A stretch of 42,446 bases of DNA from Alphaproteobacteria bacterium 65-37 (GTDB lineage: Bacteria; Pseudomonadota; Alphaproteobacteria; Reyranellales; Reyranellaceae). Position numbers and translations under genes: made by a program. The DNA lies in assembly GCA_001897995.1 (NCBI GenBank), contig MKRV01000299.1:1-42446 (forward strand), read 5' to 3'. Shown piece after piece: positions 15,340 through 23,608 of the stretch; position 1 is the stretch's first letter, and each line of letters opens with the position of its first letter. Below the pieces are notes generated by a model. That model was not told the origin of the DNA, did not search any database, and was given only the letters and a program-made list of their open reading frames with translations.

Positions 15340-16305
15340 TCAGGCGGCGACAGCGAGGCCAGTCGTCTCGTCGACACCGGTCTTGAGATTGATCACCTGC
15401 ACGGCAGCACCCGACGCGCCCTTGCCGAGATTGTCGAGCGAAGCCACGATCAGGATGTTCTCCTCGGCGTCGTTGCCGTAGACCGCGAGCTCCATCGAGT
15501 TGGTGTCGGTCAGCCGGTCGGCGCGCAGGAACCGGTCGCGCTCCAGCCACTTGCGGTCGGCGAGCGGCCGCACTGTGACGAAGGTCTCGCCCTCATAGTG
15601 GTCGGCCAGCACCTTGTGCACGTCCTTGGCCGTCACCTTCTTGCCCGTGATGTCGCGGGTGACCGGCACCATCACCAGCATGCCTTGGGCGTAGTGGCCG
15701 ACCGACGGCACGAACAGCGGGGCATGCGTCAGGCCGGAGTACTTCTTCATCTCCGGCACGTGCTTGTGCGTCAGCTCGACACCGTAGATGCCGAACGGCT
15801 CGACCTCGTTCGGGCCCTCGTGGACGGCGATCAGCTCCTTGCCGCCGCCAGTGTAGCCCGAGACGCCGAACACGGCGGGCGTGGCGTCCTTGCGGATCAC
15901 GCCGGCCTCGACCAGCGGATGCATCAGCGCGATGCCGCCCGTCGAGTAGCAGCCGGGATTGCTGATCCGGTTGGAGGCGAGCAGTTTCTGGCGCTGCGTC
16001 TTGGAGAGTTCCGGGAAGCCGAAGGTCCAGTCGTCGGCGACGCGATGGGCCGTGCTGGCGTCGATCACGCAGGTGTCGGCGTCACCGACCGCCGCCATCA
16101 GCTCCTTGACCGCCGCGTCGGGCAGGCAGAGCACGGCGATGTCGGCCGCCTTGGTGATCTCGACCCGCTTGGCGAGATCCTTGCGGTCGGCCATCGGCAG
16201 CTCCAGCAGCTCGACGTCCGGCCGGTCCTTCAGCCGTTCGTGGATCTTTAGCCCGGTCGTACCGTGCTGGCCGTCGATGAAGATCTTGGTCTTGTTGGTG
16301 CTCAT
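15340..16305 (-). CDS. argC: N-acetyl-gamma-glutamyl-phosphate reductase, type 2
   Basis: Third step of arginine biosynthesis: NADPH-dependent reduction of N-acetylglutamyl phosphate to the semialdehyde, in the cytoplasm. 321 residues. It has the short type-2 form with N-terminal KIFIDGQHGTTGLKIHERL and active-site Cys in SNPGCYSTGGIALMHP. VSGYTGGGKELI follows. Length and motifs fit type 2 (about 310-320 residues) rather than the longer type 1. A terminator follows directly. The preceding region holds an 18-bp perfect palindrome at 16509-16526 that may serve argC or the divergent gene. No other arg gene is nearby. Confidence 0.96.
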   Translation of the reverse strand: MSTNKTKIFIDGQHGTTGLKIHERLKDRPDVELLELPMADRKDLAKRVEITKAADIAVLCLPDAAVKELMAAVGDADTCVIDASTAHRVADDWTFGFPELSKTQRQKLLASNRISNPGCYSTGGIALMHPLVEAGVIRKDATPAVFGVSGYTGGGKELIAVHEGPNEVEPFGIYGVELTHKHVPEMKKYSGLTHAPLFVPSVGHYAQGMLVMVPVTRDITGKKVTAKDVHKVLADHYEGETFVTVRPLADRKWLERDRFLRADRLTDTNSMELAVYGNDAEENILIVASLDNLGKGASGAAVQVINLKTGVDETTGLAVAA

Positions 16306-16508
16306 GATGGACTTCTTTCTCTCGAATTCAGGGCCTCTGGAAACTCGGCCGACTGGAGAAGAAGGTGATGGGAAGCCGCCTGACCCTCTCCAGCGGCTTC
16401 ACGATACGGCGCGCCTGTTACGCGCGCGCGTCTTGGTGCCGCTTGGAAAAGCGGCGGCGTCGCGACCGGAAGGGAGCAGACGGCTGGGTCATGATGGTCC
16501 GCATATTT

Positions 16509-16526
16509 CATCGGGGGCCCCCGATG
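16509..16526. promoter_or_regulatory. 18-bp perfect palindrome between argC and the ATC-hydrolase-like gene
   Basis: CATCGGGGGCCCCCGATG is a perfect 9+9 inverted repeat with no spacer. It lies in the 272-bp divergent gap between argC (minus) and the plus-strand gene at 16578, about 50 bp upstream of the latter's start. Placement and perfect symmetry suggest an operator for a dimeric regulator. A cruciform or RNA hairpin is the alternative. The regulator is unknown. Confidence 0.5.
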
Positions 16527-16577
16527 TCAAGCCGGCAGCAGACCGGCTAGGTTTGGCCTTTCCCTCTGGAGGCAGCC

Positions 16578-17072
16578 ATGAGCCAGTCCCCCCATTCCAC
16601 CGCCCATCCTGACGGCCTGTCGATGCTCGAAAAGCGCAAGATCGAGGCCGAGATCCTGAAGGAGGTCTACGAGACCCTGAAAGCGAGCCACGGCGAGACC
16701 GTCGCCAAGAAGACCATCGAGGAGTCGGTGCGCCGCTCGGCCATCGAGCAGGCCCGGCAGTTCGCCGCCGCGGCGCCGGGAGGAACCTCGCTCAAGGCCT
16801 TCCAGGACGTGATGCCGCTCTGGACCAAGGGCGGTGCGCTCGAGATAGAGGTCAAGGAGCAGACCGACGCGAGCTTCGCCTTCAACGTCGTGCGCTGCCG
16901 CTACGCCGAGACCTACAAGGCGATGGGGCTGGGCGAGATCGGCCATCTCCTGTCGTGCAACCGCGACGGCGCCTTCTGCGAAGGCTACGACCCCAAGCTC
17001 AAGCTCGAGCGCACCCAGACCATCATGCAGGGCGCCGGCCACTGCAACTTCCGCTACACGTACGAGAGCTGA
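16578..17072 (+). CDS. L-2-amino-thiazoline-4-carboxylic acid hydrolase family protein
   Basis: 164 residues, start ATG after GGAGG. The C-terminal half carries the family-like blocks NVVRCRYAETYKAMGLGEIGHLLSCNRDGAFCEGYDP and MQGAGHCNFRYTYES, with conserved cysteines. In the founding enzyme the family hydrolyses L-2-amino-thiazoline-4-carboxylate toward L-cysteine. Most homologs are untested, so the true substrate here may differ. The N-terminal half is helical and charged (EKRKIEAEILKEVYETLK). It stands alone on the plus strand, and the next gene (17102-17692) runs toward it. Confidence 0.75.
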   Translation: MSQSPHSTAHPDGLSMLEKRKIEAEILKEVYETLKASHGETVAKKTIEESVRRSAIEQARQFAAAAPGGTSLKAFQDVMPLWTKGGALEIEVKEQTDASFAFNVVRCRYAETYKAMGLGEIGHLLSCNRDGAFCEGYDPKLKLERTQTIMQGAGHCNFRYTYES

Positions 17073-17101
17073 TTGGAAGCCGCATTGTTTTCGGCATTGT
17101 C

Positions 17102-17692
17102 CTACGGCCAATCCGCAATGAAGCCCTGAGCGCGATAGGGTTCGATCTTGCGCCATTCGTCGAGCACGCGCGCCCGGAAGACCGGGTCGGTGTGCCAGTG
17201 CGCGACGGGTGTGGCGAAGGGATTGACCGTCACCAGCGTCTTGCCGACCTCGGGCCAGTGGCGCTGCAGGGTCATGGCGTAGCGCCGCCCGGTGCAGACG
17301 CGGCCGAGACAGATGACGCTCTTCACCCTGGCGAGGCCGAGCCGCGCATCGATCACCGGCAGGGAGAAGATCACGTTCTCGCCGGTGTTGGTCGAACGAT
17401 GCTCCTCGAGGATCAACCCGGCCGGCACGCCGGCCGCCACCATCGCTTCCTTGATGATCTCGCATTCCGAGCGCGTGTCGCCCGGTGTCACGCCGCCGCT
17501 CACCAAGGCATGGCGAAAGAGGCCACGTCGCCACAGATCGACCGCGGCGGCGATCGTCTCGCGTGCACCGTGACGGGCGCCGAAGACGAACAGAAGGTCG
17601 GCGGCGCTTAGATCTGCGGACTCGAGCGGCGTCGAGATCAGATGTTCGGCGTTGATCCGCGCGATCTCCTCGTCGCGCGGCAGGTCGTTCAA
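17102..17692 (-). CDS. YdcF/ElyC-like DUF218 domain protein
   Basis: 196 residues. The DUF218 core is visible: LLFVFGARHGARETIAAAVDLWRRGLFRHALVSGG, ECEIIKEAMVAAGVPAGLILEEHRSTNTGEN, and SVICLGRVCTGRRYAMTLQRHW. It lacks a signal or membrane segment, so it resembles the soluble YdcF-type members rather than membrane-bound SanA/ElyC. The start is a TTG at 17692 that overlaps the stop of the upstream hydrolase gene (TTGA), implying translational coupling. No alternative ATG keeps the domain intact. Biochemical function of this subgroup is poorly known; a nucleotide-binding or phosphatase-like role is only suggested by family reports. Confidence 0.8.
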   Translation of the reverse strand: MNDLPRDEEIARINAEHLISTPLESADLSAADLLFVFGARHGARETIAAAVDLWRRGLFRHALVSGGVTPGDTRSECEIIKEAMVAAGVPAGLILEEHRSTNTGENVIFSLPVIDARLGLARVKSVICLGRVCTGRRYAMTLQRHWPEVGKTLVTVNPFATPVAHWHTDPVFRARVLDEWRKIEPYRAQGFIADWP

Positions 17693-19104
17693 TTCAGGAA
17701 CTCGGCCACCACGATATGGCCATCCTTGGCCGGCCAGGTGCGGGTCGGCACCGTCTCGTTGTTGAACACCGCCACCACCGTGCGCGGTGGCGACGCCTCG
17801 AACGTCAGTCGGCCGGTCGAGGTGCCGGGCACGCCGTCATTGATGCCGGGCGGCACCTTGCCGTCGAGGGTGAACTTGTCGCGACCGACGCCGAAATAGC
17901 CGCGCGGCCGGCTCATGACGGTGACGGCGCCGGCCCCTTCGTCCGCCTTGGCAAAAGGCTGTGGCCTGAGATGCACGACGTCGCTCGACCGCAGGAACGG
18001 CGAGCGATAGGTGTGGGTCGTCGGCTGGCCCTGCATGTAGAGCACGAATTCGTAGTAGGTATCGGCCTGACCGGTGAAAGGCCCCCACACGCCGTCGCCG
18101 CCCGCCGTCTTGCGATGCACCGGCACGGCGCTGCGACGATCGCCGGTACGGCTGTCGACCTCGAAGATCTCGACCTCCGCGCCCGCCGCCGGGATGTTGG
18201 TGTAGGCGCCGTCGGTGATGCCGGTGACCTTGCCGTTCAGCACCGGCCGCGACTCCTGAGCGATGAACATGGTGCCTGGCGGCTTGCCGGCGATGTGCTC
18301 GTACATCGCCGCGAAGGCGAGCTTGTGGAACGCGACCTCGCGATGGTCGAGCCCGTCCAGGATCACGTTCCTGGCGCCGCGCAGCTCCGAGGCGTCGTAG
18401 CTGACGCCGGTCGGCTTGCCGGGTGCACCGATGAAGCGGCCGTCGGGTTGCGAATACTTGTCGTTCTTGTCGGAGCGGATCGCCATCAGCTCGACGCCGG
18501 GAATGAGATCATCGGCGCCGGCGTTCAGTCCCTTCAGGAACGGAAAAGCGCCGTTGAACTCGCTGCCGGGCAGCAGTGTCTCGGAGATCACGATGCCCTT
18601 GTTGGGCGTACCGCAGAGAACCGCATGGCTCACCAGCTCGGCGCCGCCGCCGTTCTTCAGGAAGCTGCGGATGGCATTGCCGCCGCGCGACGAGCCGACC
18701 AGCGCCACCTTGCGGCGGCGCGTGGCCTTCAGCACCTGGGTGACGAAGGTCGCCAGCTCCCTCATCTGGTCCTCCGACGAGGAGCGGAAGGCCTGCGGCT
18801 TGGAATCGTCGCTGCGGGCGTTGGGATAGGGAAAATCGATGGCGAACAGCTGGTTGCGCTTGTAGCCGTTGGCCTCGAAGCGCCAGAGATCGGTGATCCA
18901 GAGCGCGCTCGAATCGCCATTGCCATGGACGAAAACGACGGGCGGCAGCTCGGCCACCTGCCGGCGCGGTGCCCCCGGCGGCTGGCCGGGTGTCTGCGCG
19001 AACGCCAATGTCGGCGACAGCAAAGCTGCTGCGCCCAAAAAAGCACGTCGACTGGGGCCCCCAGACGAAGGTCGCCGGCCCTTGCTCATCACTCCCCCTG
19101 ACAT
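17689..19104 (-). CDS. Tat-exported alpha/beta hydrolase (lipase/esterase-like)
   Basis: 471 residues. A twin-arginine signal (PSRRAFLGAAALLSPTLAFAQ) is followed by a Pro-rich linker and an alpha/beta-hydrolase domain. The oxyanion region is VVFVHGNGDSSALW and the nucleophile elbow is VALVGSSRGGNAIRSFL (Ser in GSSRG). A likely His lies in DHREVAFHK. A C-terminal beta-rich region of about 150 residues follows the hydrolase domain. This suggests a secreted or periplasmic esterase or lipase, possibly for polymers. ATG at 19104 is given; ATG at 19089, right after an AGGGGGAG run, is an equally possible start. The stop overlaps the TTG of the DUF218 gene. Confidence 0.82.
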   Translation of the reverse strand: MSGGVMSKGRRPSSGGPSRRAFLGAAALLSPTLAFAQTPGQPPGAPRRQVAELPPVVFVHGNGDSSALWITDLWRFEANGYKRNQLFAIDFPYPNARSDDSKPQAFRSSSEDQMRELATFVTQVLKATRRRKVALVGSSRGGNAIRSFLKNGGGAELVSHAVLCGTPNKGIVISETLLPGSEFNGAFPFLKGLNAGADDLIPGVELMAIRSDKNDKYSQPDGRFIGAPGKPTGVSYDASELRGARNVILDGLDHREVAFHKLAFAAMYEHIAGKPPGTMFIAQESRPVLNGKVTGITDGAYTNIPAAGAEVEIFEVDSRTGDRRSAVPVHRKTAGGDGVWGPFTGQADTYYEFVLYMQGQPTTHTYRSPFLRSSDVVHLRPQPFAKADEGAGAVTVMSRPRGYFGVGRDKFTLDGKVPPGINDGVPGTSTGRLTFEASPPRTVVAVFNNETVPTRTWPAKDGHIVVAEFLN

Positions 19105-19151
19105 TTCGCCCTATGTTGGCAAATGACGGCGCCCGACGCTACGCTTCCGAT

Positions 19152-19616
19152 ATGTCTATTTGTTACGTGACGAGCCCGGTCGGCCGGCTGGCCCTCGAGG
19201 CCGACCGCGACGCTTTGACCGGCCTGCGCTGGACGAGCGCCGGCGACGCCGCACACGACGAAGGCAGCACCGCTCTGCTGAAGGAAGCCGCGCGCCAGCT
19301 CGAAAGATACTTCGCGCGCACGCTCACGCGCTTCGACCTGCCGCTCGCGGCACGCGGTACCGACTTCCAGAAGAGCGTCTGGAAGATGATGAGCGAGATC
19401 CCTTACGGTGAGACTGCGACCTATGGCGGCATGGCGATGGCATTGGGCTCCGGCCCGCGTGCGATCGGCATGGCGTGCGGCCGCAACCCCATTCCCATCA
19501 TCGTGCCCTGCCATCGCGTGCTGGGCAGCGGCGGCAAGGAAGGCGGCTTCTCCGGTGGCCAGGGACTGCCGACCAAGCGCAAGCTGCTGGCCCTGGAAGG
19601 CGTCGTCCTTCTGTAG
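19152..19616 (+). CDS. ogt: Methylated-DNA--protein-cysteine methyltransferase
   Basis: Suicide DNA-repair protein that removes the methyl group from O6-methylguanine in the cytoplasm. 154 residues from ATG at 19152, giving MSICYVTSPVGRLALEADRD, the usual start of this family. The helix-turn-helix DNA-binding block FQKSVWKMMSEIPYGETATYGGMA and the active site IPIIVPCHRVLGSGG (acceptor Cys in PCHRV) are intact, followed by GGFSGGQGLPTKRKLLALEG. An upstream in-frame extension would overlap the divergent hydrolase gene and was rejected. It lies 59 bp upstream of hemD on the same strand. Confidence 0.95.
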   Translation: MSICYVTSPVGRLALEADRDALTGLRWTSAGDAAHDEGSTALLKEAARQLERYFARTLTRFDLPLAARGTDFQKSVWKMMSEIPYGETATYGGMAMALGSGPRAIGMACGRNPIPIIVPCHRVLGSGGKEGGFSGGQGLPTKRKLLALEGVVLL

Positions 19617-19675
19617 CTTTTCCTCGGCGATTCTCGGACGTTGCGTCGGCGGAACGCCCCGGCTACGGAGACGTC

Positions 19676-21703
19676 ATGCGCGTGCTGATCACCCGGCCGG
19701 AACGCGAGGCGACAACGCTGGCAGCTGCGCTCGGCGAGCGTGGCCACGTGCCGGTGATCGCGCCGCTGTTCCACCTGCAAATCCTGCGTCCGTCTGCAGA
19801 TTTTTCCGCAAGCCTCGCGGCCTCGCAGGCGATCCTGCTGACCAGCGCCAACGGCGCTCGGGCGCTCGCCGAAGCGAGTGACCAGCGCGGCCGGCCGATT
19901 TTCGCCGTCGGCGATACGACGGCGGCGACGGCCGAGGGCCTGGGCTTCAGCGCCGTCACCTCGGCATCCGGCGACGGCCTGGCCCTGGCCACGCTGGTGC
20001 GCCGCAAGCTCGATCCCAAGGGCGGGCCGCTCGTCCACGTGTCGGGCGCCGACATTGCGCTCGATTTTGCCGAGGCGCTGAAGCCCGACGGTTTCGAGGT
20101 TCGCCGCTTCGCGCTCTACGAGGCGCGTGAGGAGACGGTTCTGCCGGAGTCGGCCCGTGCAGCGATCGAAGGCCGTGCCCTCGATGCTGCGACGTTCTTC
20201 TCGCCCCGCGCCGCCGAGCTGTTTGCGCGGCTGGTCGAAAAGGCCGGTGTCGCGAATGCCCTCAGCAGCATCACCGCCGTCGCGATCAGCCCGGCCGCCC
20301 TCGCACCCTTGAAGGCTCTGCCCTTCAAGGCGACGGCGGCGGCGGCGCGACCGACCCGCCAGGCCGTTCTCGACGAAATCGACCGACTTGCCGCCGCCGG
20401 CACGGAAGGACCGAGCATCATGAGCGATACAGCGTCTTCCTCCGATCGCCCCGCCAATCCGGCTGCACCGCCGGCCGAGCCCGCGGTTGCGCCGGCGGCG
20501 CGCCAGGCTCCCCCACGGCGCGGCATCGGTGTGGTCGGCGCCTTCGTCACCGGCATTGTCTCGTCCTGCCTGGTGCTGGCCGGCGCGCTGGTTTCCCTGC
20601 CCTATTGGCCGGCGGAGCTGCGCGACATGTGGCGCGGCCAGGCTGCCCTGCCCGCGCCTGTCCCCACGCCGGCGCTCGACCTGCAGACCATCCGTCAGGA
20701 TGCGGCGGCCGCGGCCACGGCGACCGTCAACACCGCCCGTGCCGACCTGATGGCGCGGCTCGACGATCTCGAGAAGCGCCTGCGGGCCCTGTCGACGACC
20801 GTCGCGGAACGACCCGCTGGCGCCCCCGCCCCGGCGGCGGATCCCGCCGTGGCGCCGGCGCTGGCCGAGCTGCGTCGCAAGGTCGAGGCGCTGGAAGGCC
20901 GCCCGGTGTCGGCACCGGCCCCCACCGCCGAGACCGCGCCCGCAACGCCGGCAAGTCCGCCGCCGCCGAACGCCGAGCAGGAAAGGGAAATCGCCGGGCT
21001 CAAGCTCGAAGTCGCGACCTTGCGCAACGCGCTGCAGACGCTCGACCGCACCGTGTCGGGCCAGGGCGATCAGGCCAAGGTGCTGGCCGATGCCGTCGAC
21101 AAGGCGCGCAGTGAGGCCGACAGGGCCCGCAACGAAGCCGGTGCCCGCGGCGTGGGCGAGCAGAAGGCGCTGGCCGCCGCCAATGCGTCGGCGGTCATCG
21201 GCATCGCCGCGCGTCTCAACGCCGCCCTCGACTCGGGCCTGCCCTTCGCCGGCGATCTCGGCCTGCTGGCGCCTTTGGTTCAAGGCAATGCCAAGCTGGG
21301 TGAGGTCGTCATCGCCCTGCAGCCCTACGCGCGGGACGGCGTCACTTCGCGAAGCGAGCTGGCCGCCGCCTTTCCGACCATGGCCAAGGCAGCCCTGGCC
21401 GACGACATCGCCGACGATTCGTTCGGCGAGCGGCTGCTGGCCAAGCTGCGCAACCTCGTGTCGCTGCGCCGCGTCGGCGCCGATGTCGAAGGCGACACCA
21501 CCGAAGCCAAGCTGGCACGCGCTGAAGCCGCGCTCGACGCCGGCGATATCGGCAAGGCCGTCGAGCTCGTGAAGTCGCTGCCGCCGCAGACCGCCAAAGC
21601 GACGGCGGCCTGGCTGGCGCGCGCCGACGCGCACCTCACCGCCAAACGCGCGGTCGATCAGCTTGCGGCAGAGGCCGTCTTCCTCCTCGGCGCAACCCGG
21701 TAG
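19676..21703 (+). CDS. hemD: Uroporphyrinogen-III synthase fused in frame to Mic60/mitofilin-like membrane protein
   Basis: A single 675-codon frame from ATG at 19676 (GGAG upstream). Residues 1-245 are HemD (MRVLITRPEREATTLAAALGERGH, LTSANGARALAE, VHVSGADIALDFAEAL, ATFFSPRAAELF), which closes hydroxymethylbilane to uroporphyrinogen III. Residues 249-675 are the alphaproteobacterial Mic60 relative: a Pro/Ala-rich start, one membrane segment (GIGVVGAFVTGIVSSCLVLAGALVSL), coiled coil (LDDLEKRLRAL, LKLEVATLRNAL), and a C-terminal mitofilin domain (PLVQGNAKLGEVVIALQPYAR to LAAEAVFLLGATR). In relatives these are normally two adjacent genes. Here no stop separates them, but a strong internal site precedes Met249, so a fusion, separate Mic60, or both could be made. 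Confidence 0.88.
   Translation: MRVLITRPEREATTLAAALGERGHVPVIAPLFHLQILRPSADFSASLAASQAILLTSANGARALAEASDQRGRPIFAVGDTTAATAEGLGFSAVTSASGDGLALATLVRRKLDPKGGPLVHVSGADIALDFAEALKPDGFEVRRFALYEAREETVLPESARAAIEGRALDAATFFSPRAAELFARLVEKAGVANALSSITAVAISPAALAPLKALPFKATAAAARPTRQAVLDEIDRLAAAGTEGPSIMSDTASSSDRPANPAAPPAEPAVAPAARQAPPRRGIGVVGAFVTGIVSSCLVLAGALVSLPYWPAELRDMWRGQAALPAPVPTPALDLQTIRQDAAAAATATVNTARADLMARLDDLEKRLRALSTTVAERPAGAPAPAADPAVAPALAELRRKVEALEGRPVSAPAPTAETAPATPASPPPPNAEQEREIAGLKLEVATLRNALQTLDRTVSGQGDQAKVLADAVDKARSEADRARNEAGARGVGEQKALAAANASAVIGIAARLNAALDSGLPFAGDLGLLAPLVQGNAKLGEVVIALQPYARDGVTSRSELAAAFPTMAKAALADDIADDSFGERLLAKLRNLVSLRRVGADVEGDTTEAKLARAEAALDAGDIGKAVELVKSLPPQTAKATAAWLARADAHLTAKRAVDQLAAEAVFLLGATR
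20404..20422 (+). promoter_or_regulatory. Internal ribosome-binding site and start for Mic60 inside the hemD-mic60 frame
   Basis: GGAAGGA (20404-20410) lies nine bases before ATG at 20420, in the same frame as the upstream hemD part. Initiation here would yield a 427-residue Mic60 beginning MSDTASSSDRPANP, the expected N-terminus for the stand-alone protein. The site looks inherited from a normal hemD/mic60 junction whose hemD stop codon was lost. Actual use is inferred. Confidence 0.65.
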
Positions 21704-21710
21704 GCCGCCG

Positions 21711-23093
21711 ATGACCACGCTCCGTACGATCCTCTGGTTCGTCGTCGCCGCGGCCGCAATGCTGGGCGCGGTGTGGCTGGCCGAGCGCCCAGGCAATGTC
21801 ACCGCCGAATGGCAGGGCTGGCGCCTCGATACCAGCGTCGGCGCCCTGATGGTGGCCGTTGTGGTGCTGATCCTGGTCAGCATCGGCCTGTGGCTGCTCT
21901 ACCGCTGGATCGTCGGCGCACCGGGCGCCCTGCTCGAAGGCTGGGGCGAGAGCCGCCGGCGCCGTGGCTATCGCGAGCTGACGCAGGGCCTCGCCGCGGT
22001 CGCGGCCGGCGACGGCGTCGAAGCGCAGAAGCATGCGCGCAAGGCCGAGCAGCTCCTGTCCGAGCCCGCTTTGACCTTGCTGCTGTCGGCCCAGGCCGCG
22101 CAACTCACCGGCGATCGCGACGGCGCCAAGAAGGCCTTCAACGCCATGATCGAGGACGAGCAGATGGCCTTCCTCGGCCTGCGCGGCCTGATCGGACAGG
22201 CCCTGCGCGACGGCGACCAGGGCAAGGCCCTGGCGCTGGCCGAACGCGCTTTCAAGCTGCGCCCGCAGACGCCGTGGGTCGTGCATTCGCTGTTCGACAT
22301 GCAGGCCCAGGCCGGCCAATGGAAGGCGGCGCAGGAGACTTTGGACGCCGGCGTCCGCCGCAAGGTGGTGGCGGCCGACAAGGGGCGCTCCCTGAAGGCA
22401 TTGCTCGAGGTCGAGCGCAGCCGCGAAGCCGAACAGGAAGGACGCGCCGAGGACGCGCTGTCGCTGGCGCGTGAGGCCTTCGGCCTGGCGCCGGAGCGGA
22501 TCGCCGCGACCGAGCGGCTGGCGGCGCTGCAGATCAAGGCCGGCGACGGCAAGAAGGCGATGCGCACCATCGAGCGCGGCTGGGCCGTGGCGCCGCATCC
22601 CGATCTCGTGCCGCTCTATCTCGAGGCGGCGGGCGAGAGCGAAGCACTGAAGCGGGTCGGCGTGGTGCGCAAGCTGGCCGGCCAGAATCCGAGCGACATC
22701 GAAAGCCATATCGCGCTCGCCGAGGCCTCGCTGGAAGCGGGCCTGTGGGGCGAAGCGCGGCGCCATCTCGAAACCGCCGGCGGCACCAACCCGCCGGTGC
22801 GGGTCTGCCGCCTGATGGCCGAGGTCGAGGAGCGCGCGCAGGCCGATCCCGCCAAGGTCCATGACTGGCTGGCCAAGGTCGCCGATGCGCCGGCCGACCG
22901 CTCCTGGCGCTGCACGGCGTGTGGCGCTCATCACGAAGCCTGGCGGCCGGTCTGCGAGAGCTGCGGCGCCTTCGGCACCCTGCAATGGCGCACCCCCGGC
23001 ACCTACGGCCAGATCCTGCCGCCGGAACAGCAGATCGCGCTGCAGGCCGCACCGGCGCTCGCCGCACCAACGGGCAGCAGTCCCCCGCCCTGA
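21711..23093 (+). CDS. hemY: HemY-like TPR membrane protein with C-terminal zinc ribbon
   Basis: 460 residues. Two N-terminal membrane segments (TILWFVVAAAAMLGAVWLAE and TSVGALMVAVVVLILVSIGLWLLYRW) precede the HemY N-domain and TPR-like helices (for example ALALAERAFKLRPQTPWVVHSLFDMQ). The C-terminus has a four-Cys zinc ribbon, WRCTACGAHHEAWRPVCESCGAFGTLQW, common in alphaproteobacterial HemY. It is inner-membrane and linked by gene neighbourhood to late heme synthesis; it is not the oxidase also called HemY in Bacillus. The ATG at 21711 lies 7 bp after the mic60 stop. A degraded duplicate of the 3' end of this gene lies downstream at 23609-23700. Confidence 0.93.
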   Translation: MTTLRTILWFVVAAAAMLGAVWLAERPGNVTAEWQGWRLDTSVGALMVAVVVLILVSIGLWLLYRWIVGAPGALLEGWGESRRRRGYRELTQGLAAVAAGDGVEAQKHARKAEQLLSEPALTLLLSAQAAQLTGDRDGAKKAFNAMIEDEQMAFLGLRGLIGQALRDGDQGKALALAERAFKLRPQTPWVVHSLFDMQAQAGQWKAAQETLDAGVRRKVVAADKGRSLKALLEVERSREAEQEGRAEDALSLAREAFGLAPERIAATERLAALQIKAGDGKKAMRTIERGWAVAPHPDLVPLYLEAAGESEALKRVGVVRKLAGQNPSDIESHIALAEASLEAGLWGEARRHLETAGGTNPPVRVCRLMAEVEERAQADPAKVHDWLAKVADAPADRSWRCTACGAHHEAWRPVCESCGAFGTLQWRTPGTYGQILPPEQQIALQAAPALAAPTGSSPPP

Positions 23094-23096
23094 CCG

Positions 23097-23603
23097 ATGC
23101 CGACCTTGCGACGGCTGACGGCGGACGACGCCGAGACCTATCGCGCGATCCGCCTGGAAGGATTGCAGAGCCAGCCGGATGCCTTCGGATCGTCATGGGC
23201 GGAAGAGCAGGAGAAGCCGCTGGCCGCATTTGCCGCGCGACTGGAGGGCAATGCGGTGTGGGGCGGCTGGATCGATGGGAAAGCCGATCTTGCCGGCGTC
23301 GCGGGTCTCATGGTCCCGACCTCGGCGAAGCTCCGGCACATCGGCACCTTGTGGGGCATGTTCGTGCGGCCGGCGGCACGCGGGCAGGGTCTCGGCGCCG
23401 CCCTGGTGCAGACGGTGATCGATGAGGCGGCCACCCGCGTCGAGGAGCTGCGCCTCACCGTGGTCGCGACCAACCCCACCGCCGTCCGGCTCTACAGCCG
23501 CCTCGGCTTCCAGCAATATGCGCTCGATCCGCGGGCGCTCAAGATCGACGGCCGGTACTACGATGAGATCCTGATGTCGCGGCGCCTGCACTCGGCCGAG
23601 TGA
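23097..23603 (+). CDS. GNAT-family N-acetyltransferase
   Basis: 168 residues, starting three bases after the hemY stop. The acetyl-CoA-binding motif A is clear: GTLWGMFVRPAARGQGLGAALVQTVIDEA, followed by LRLTVVATNPTAVRLYSRLGFQQY. The N-terminal LRRLTADDAETYRAIRLEGLQSQPDAFGSSWAEE is typical of small-molecule or protein GNATs. The acceptor is unknown. Its position between hemY and a decayed second copy of the hemY tail suggests it entered, or was trapped by, a local duplication event. Confidence 0.9.
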   Translation: MPTLRRLTADDAETYRAIRLEGLQSQPDAFGSSWAEEQEKPLAAFAARLEGNAVWGGWIDGKADLAGVAGLMVPTSAKLRHIGTLWGMFVRPAARGQGLGAALVQTVIDEAATRVEELRLTVVATNPTAVRLYSRLGFQQYALDPRALKIDGRYYDEILMSRRLHSAE

Positions 23604-23608
23604 GGCGA

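Noticed and set aside
16302..16511. Short minus-strand frame directly upstream of argC
   Set aside because: No ribosome-binding site or family features, and it lies in a region with operator-like symmetry. Not supported as a leader peptide.
19421..21883. 820-codon open frame antisense to hemD-mic60
   Set aside because: Low-complexity Arg/Gly composition and no recognisable domain. It mirrors the coding gene.
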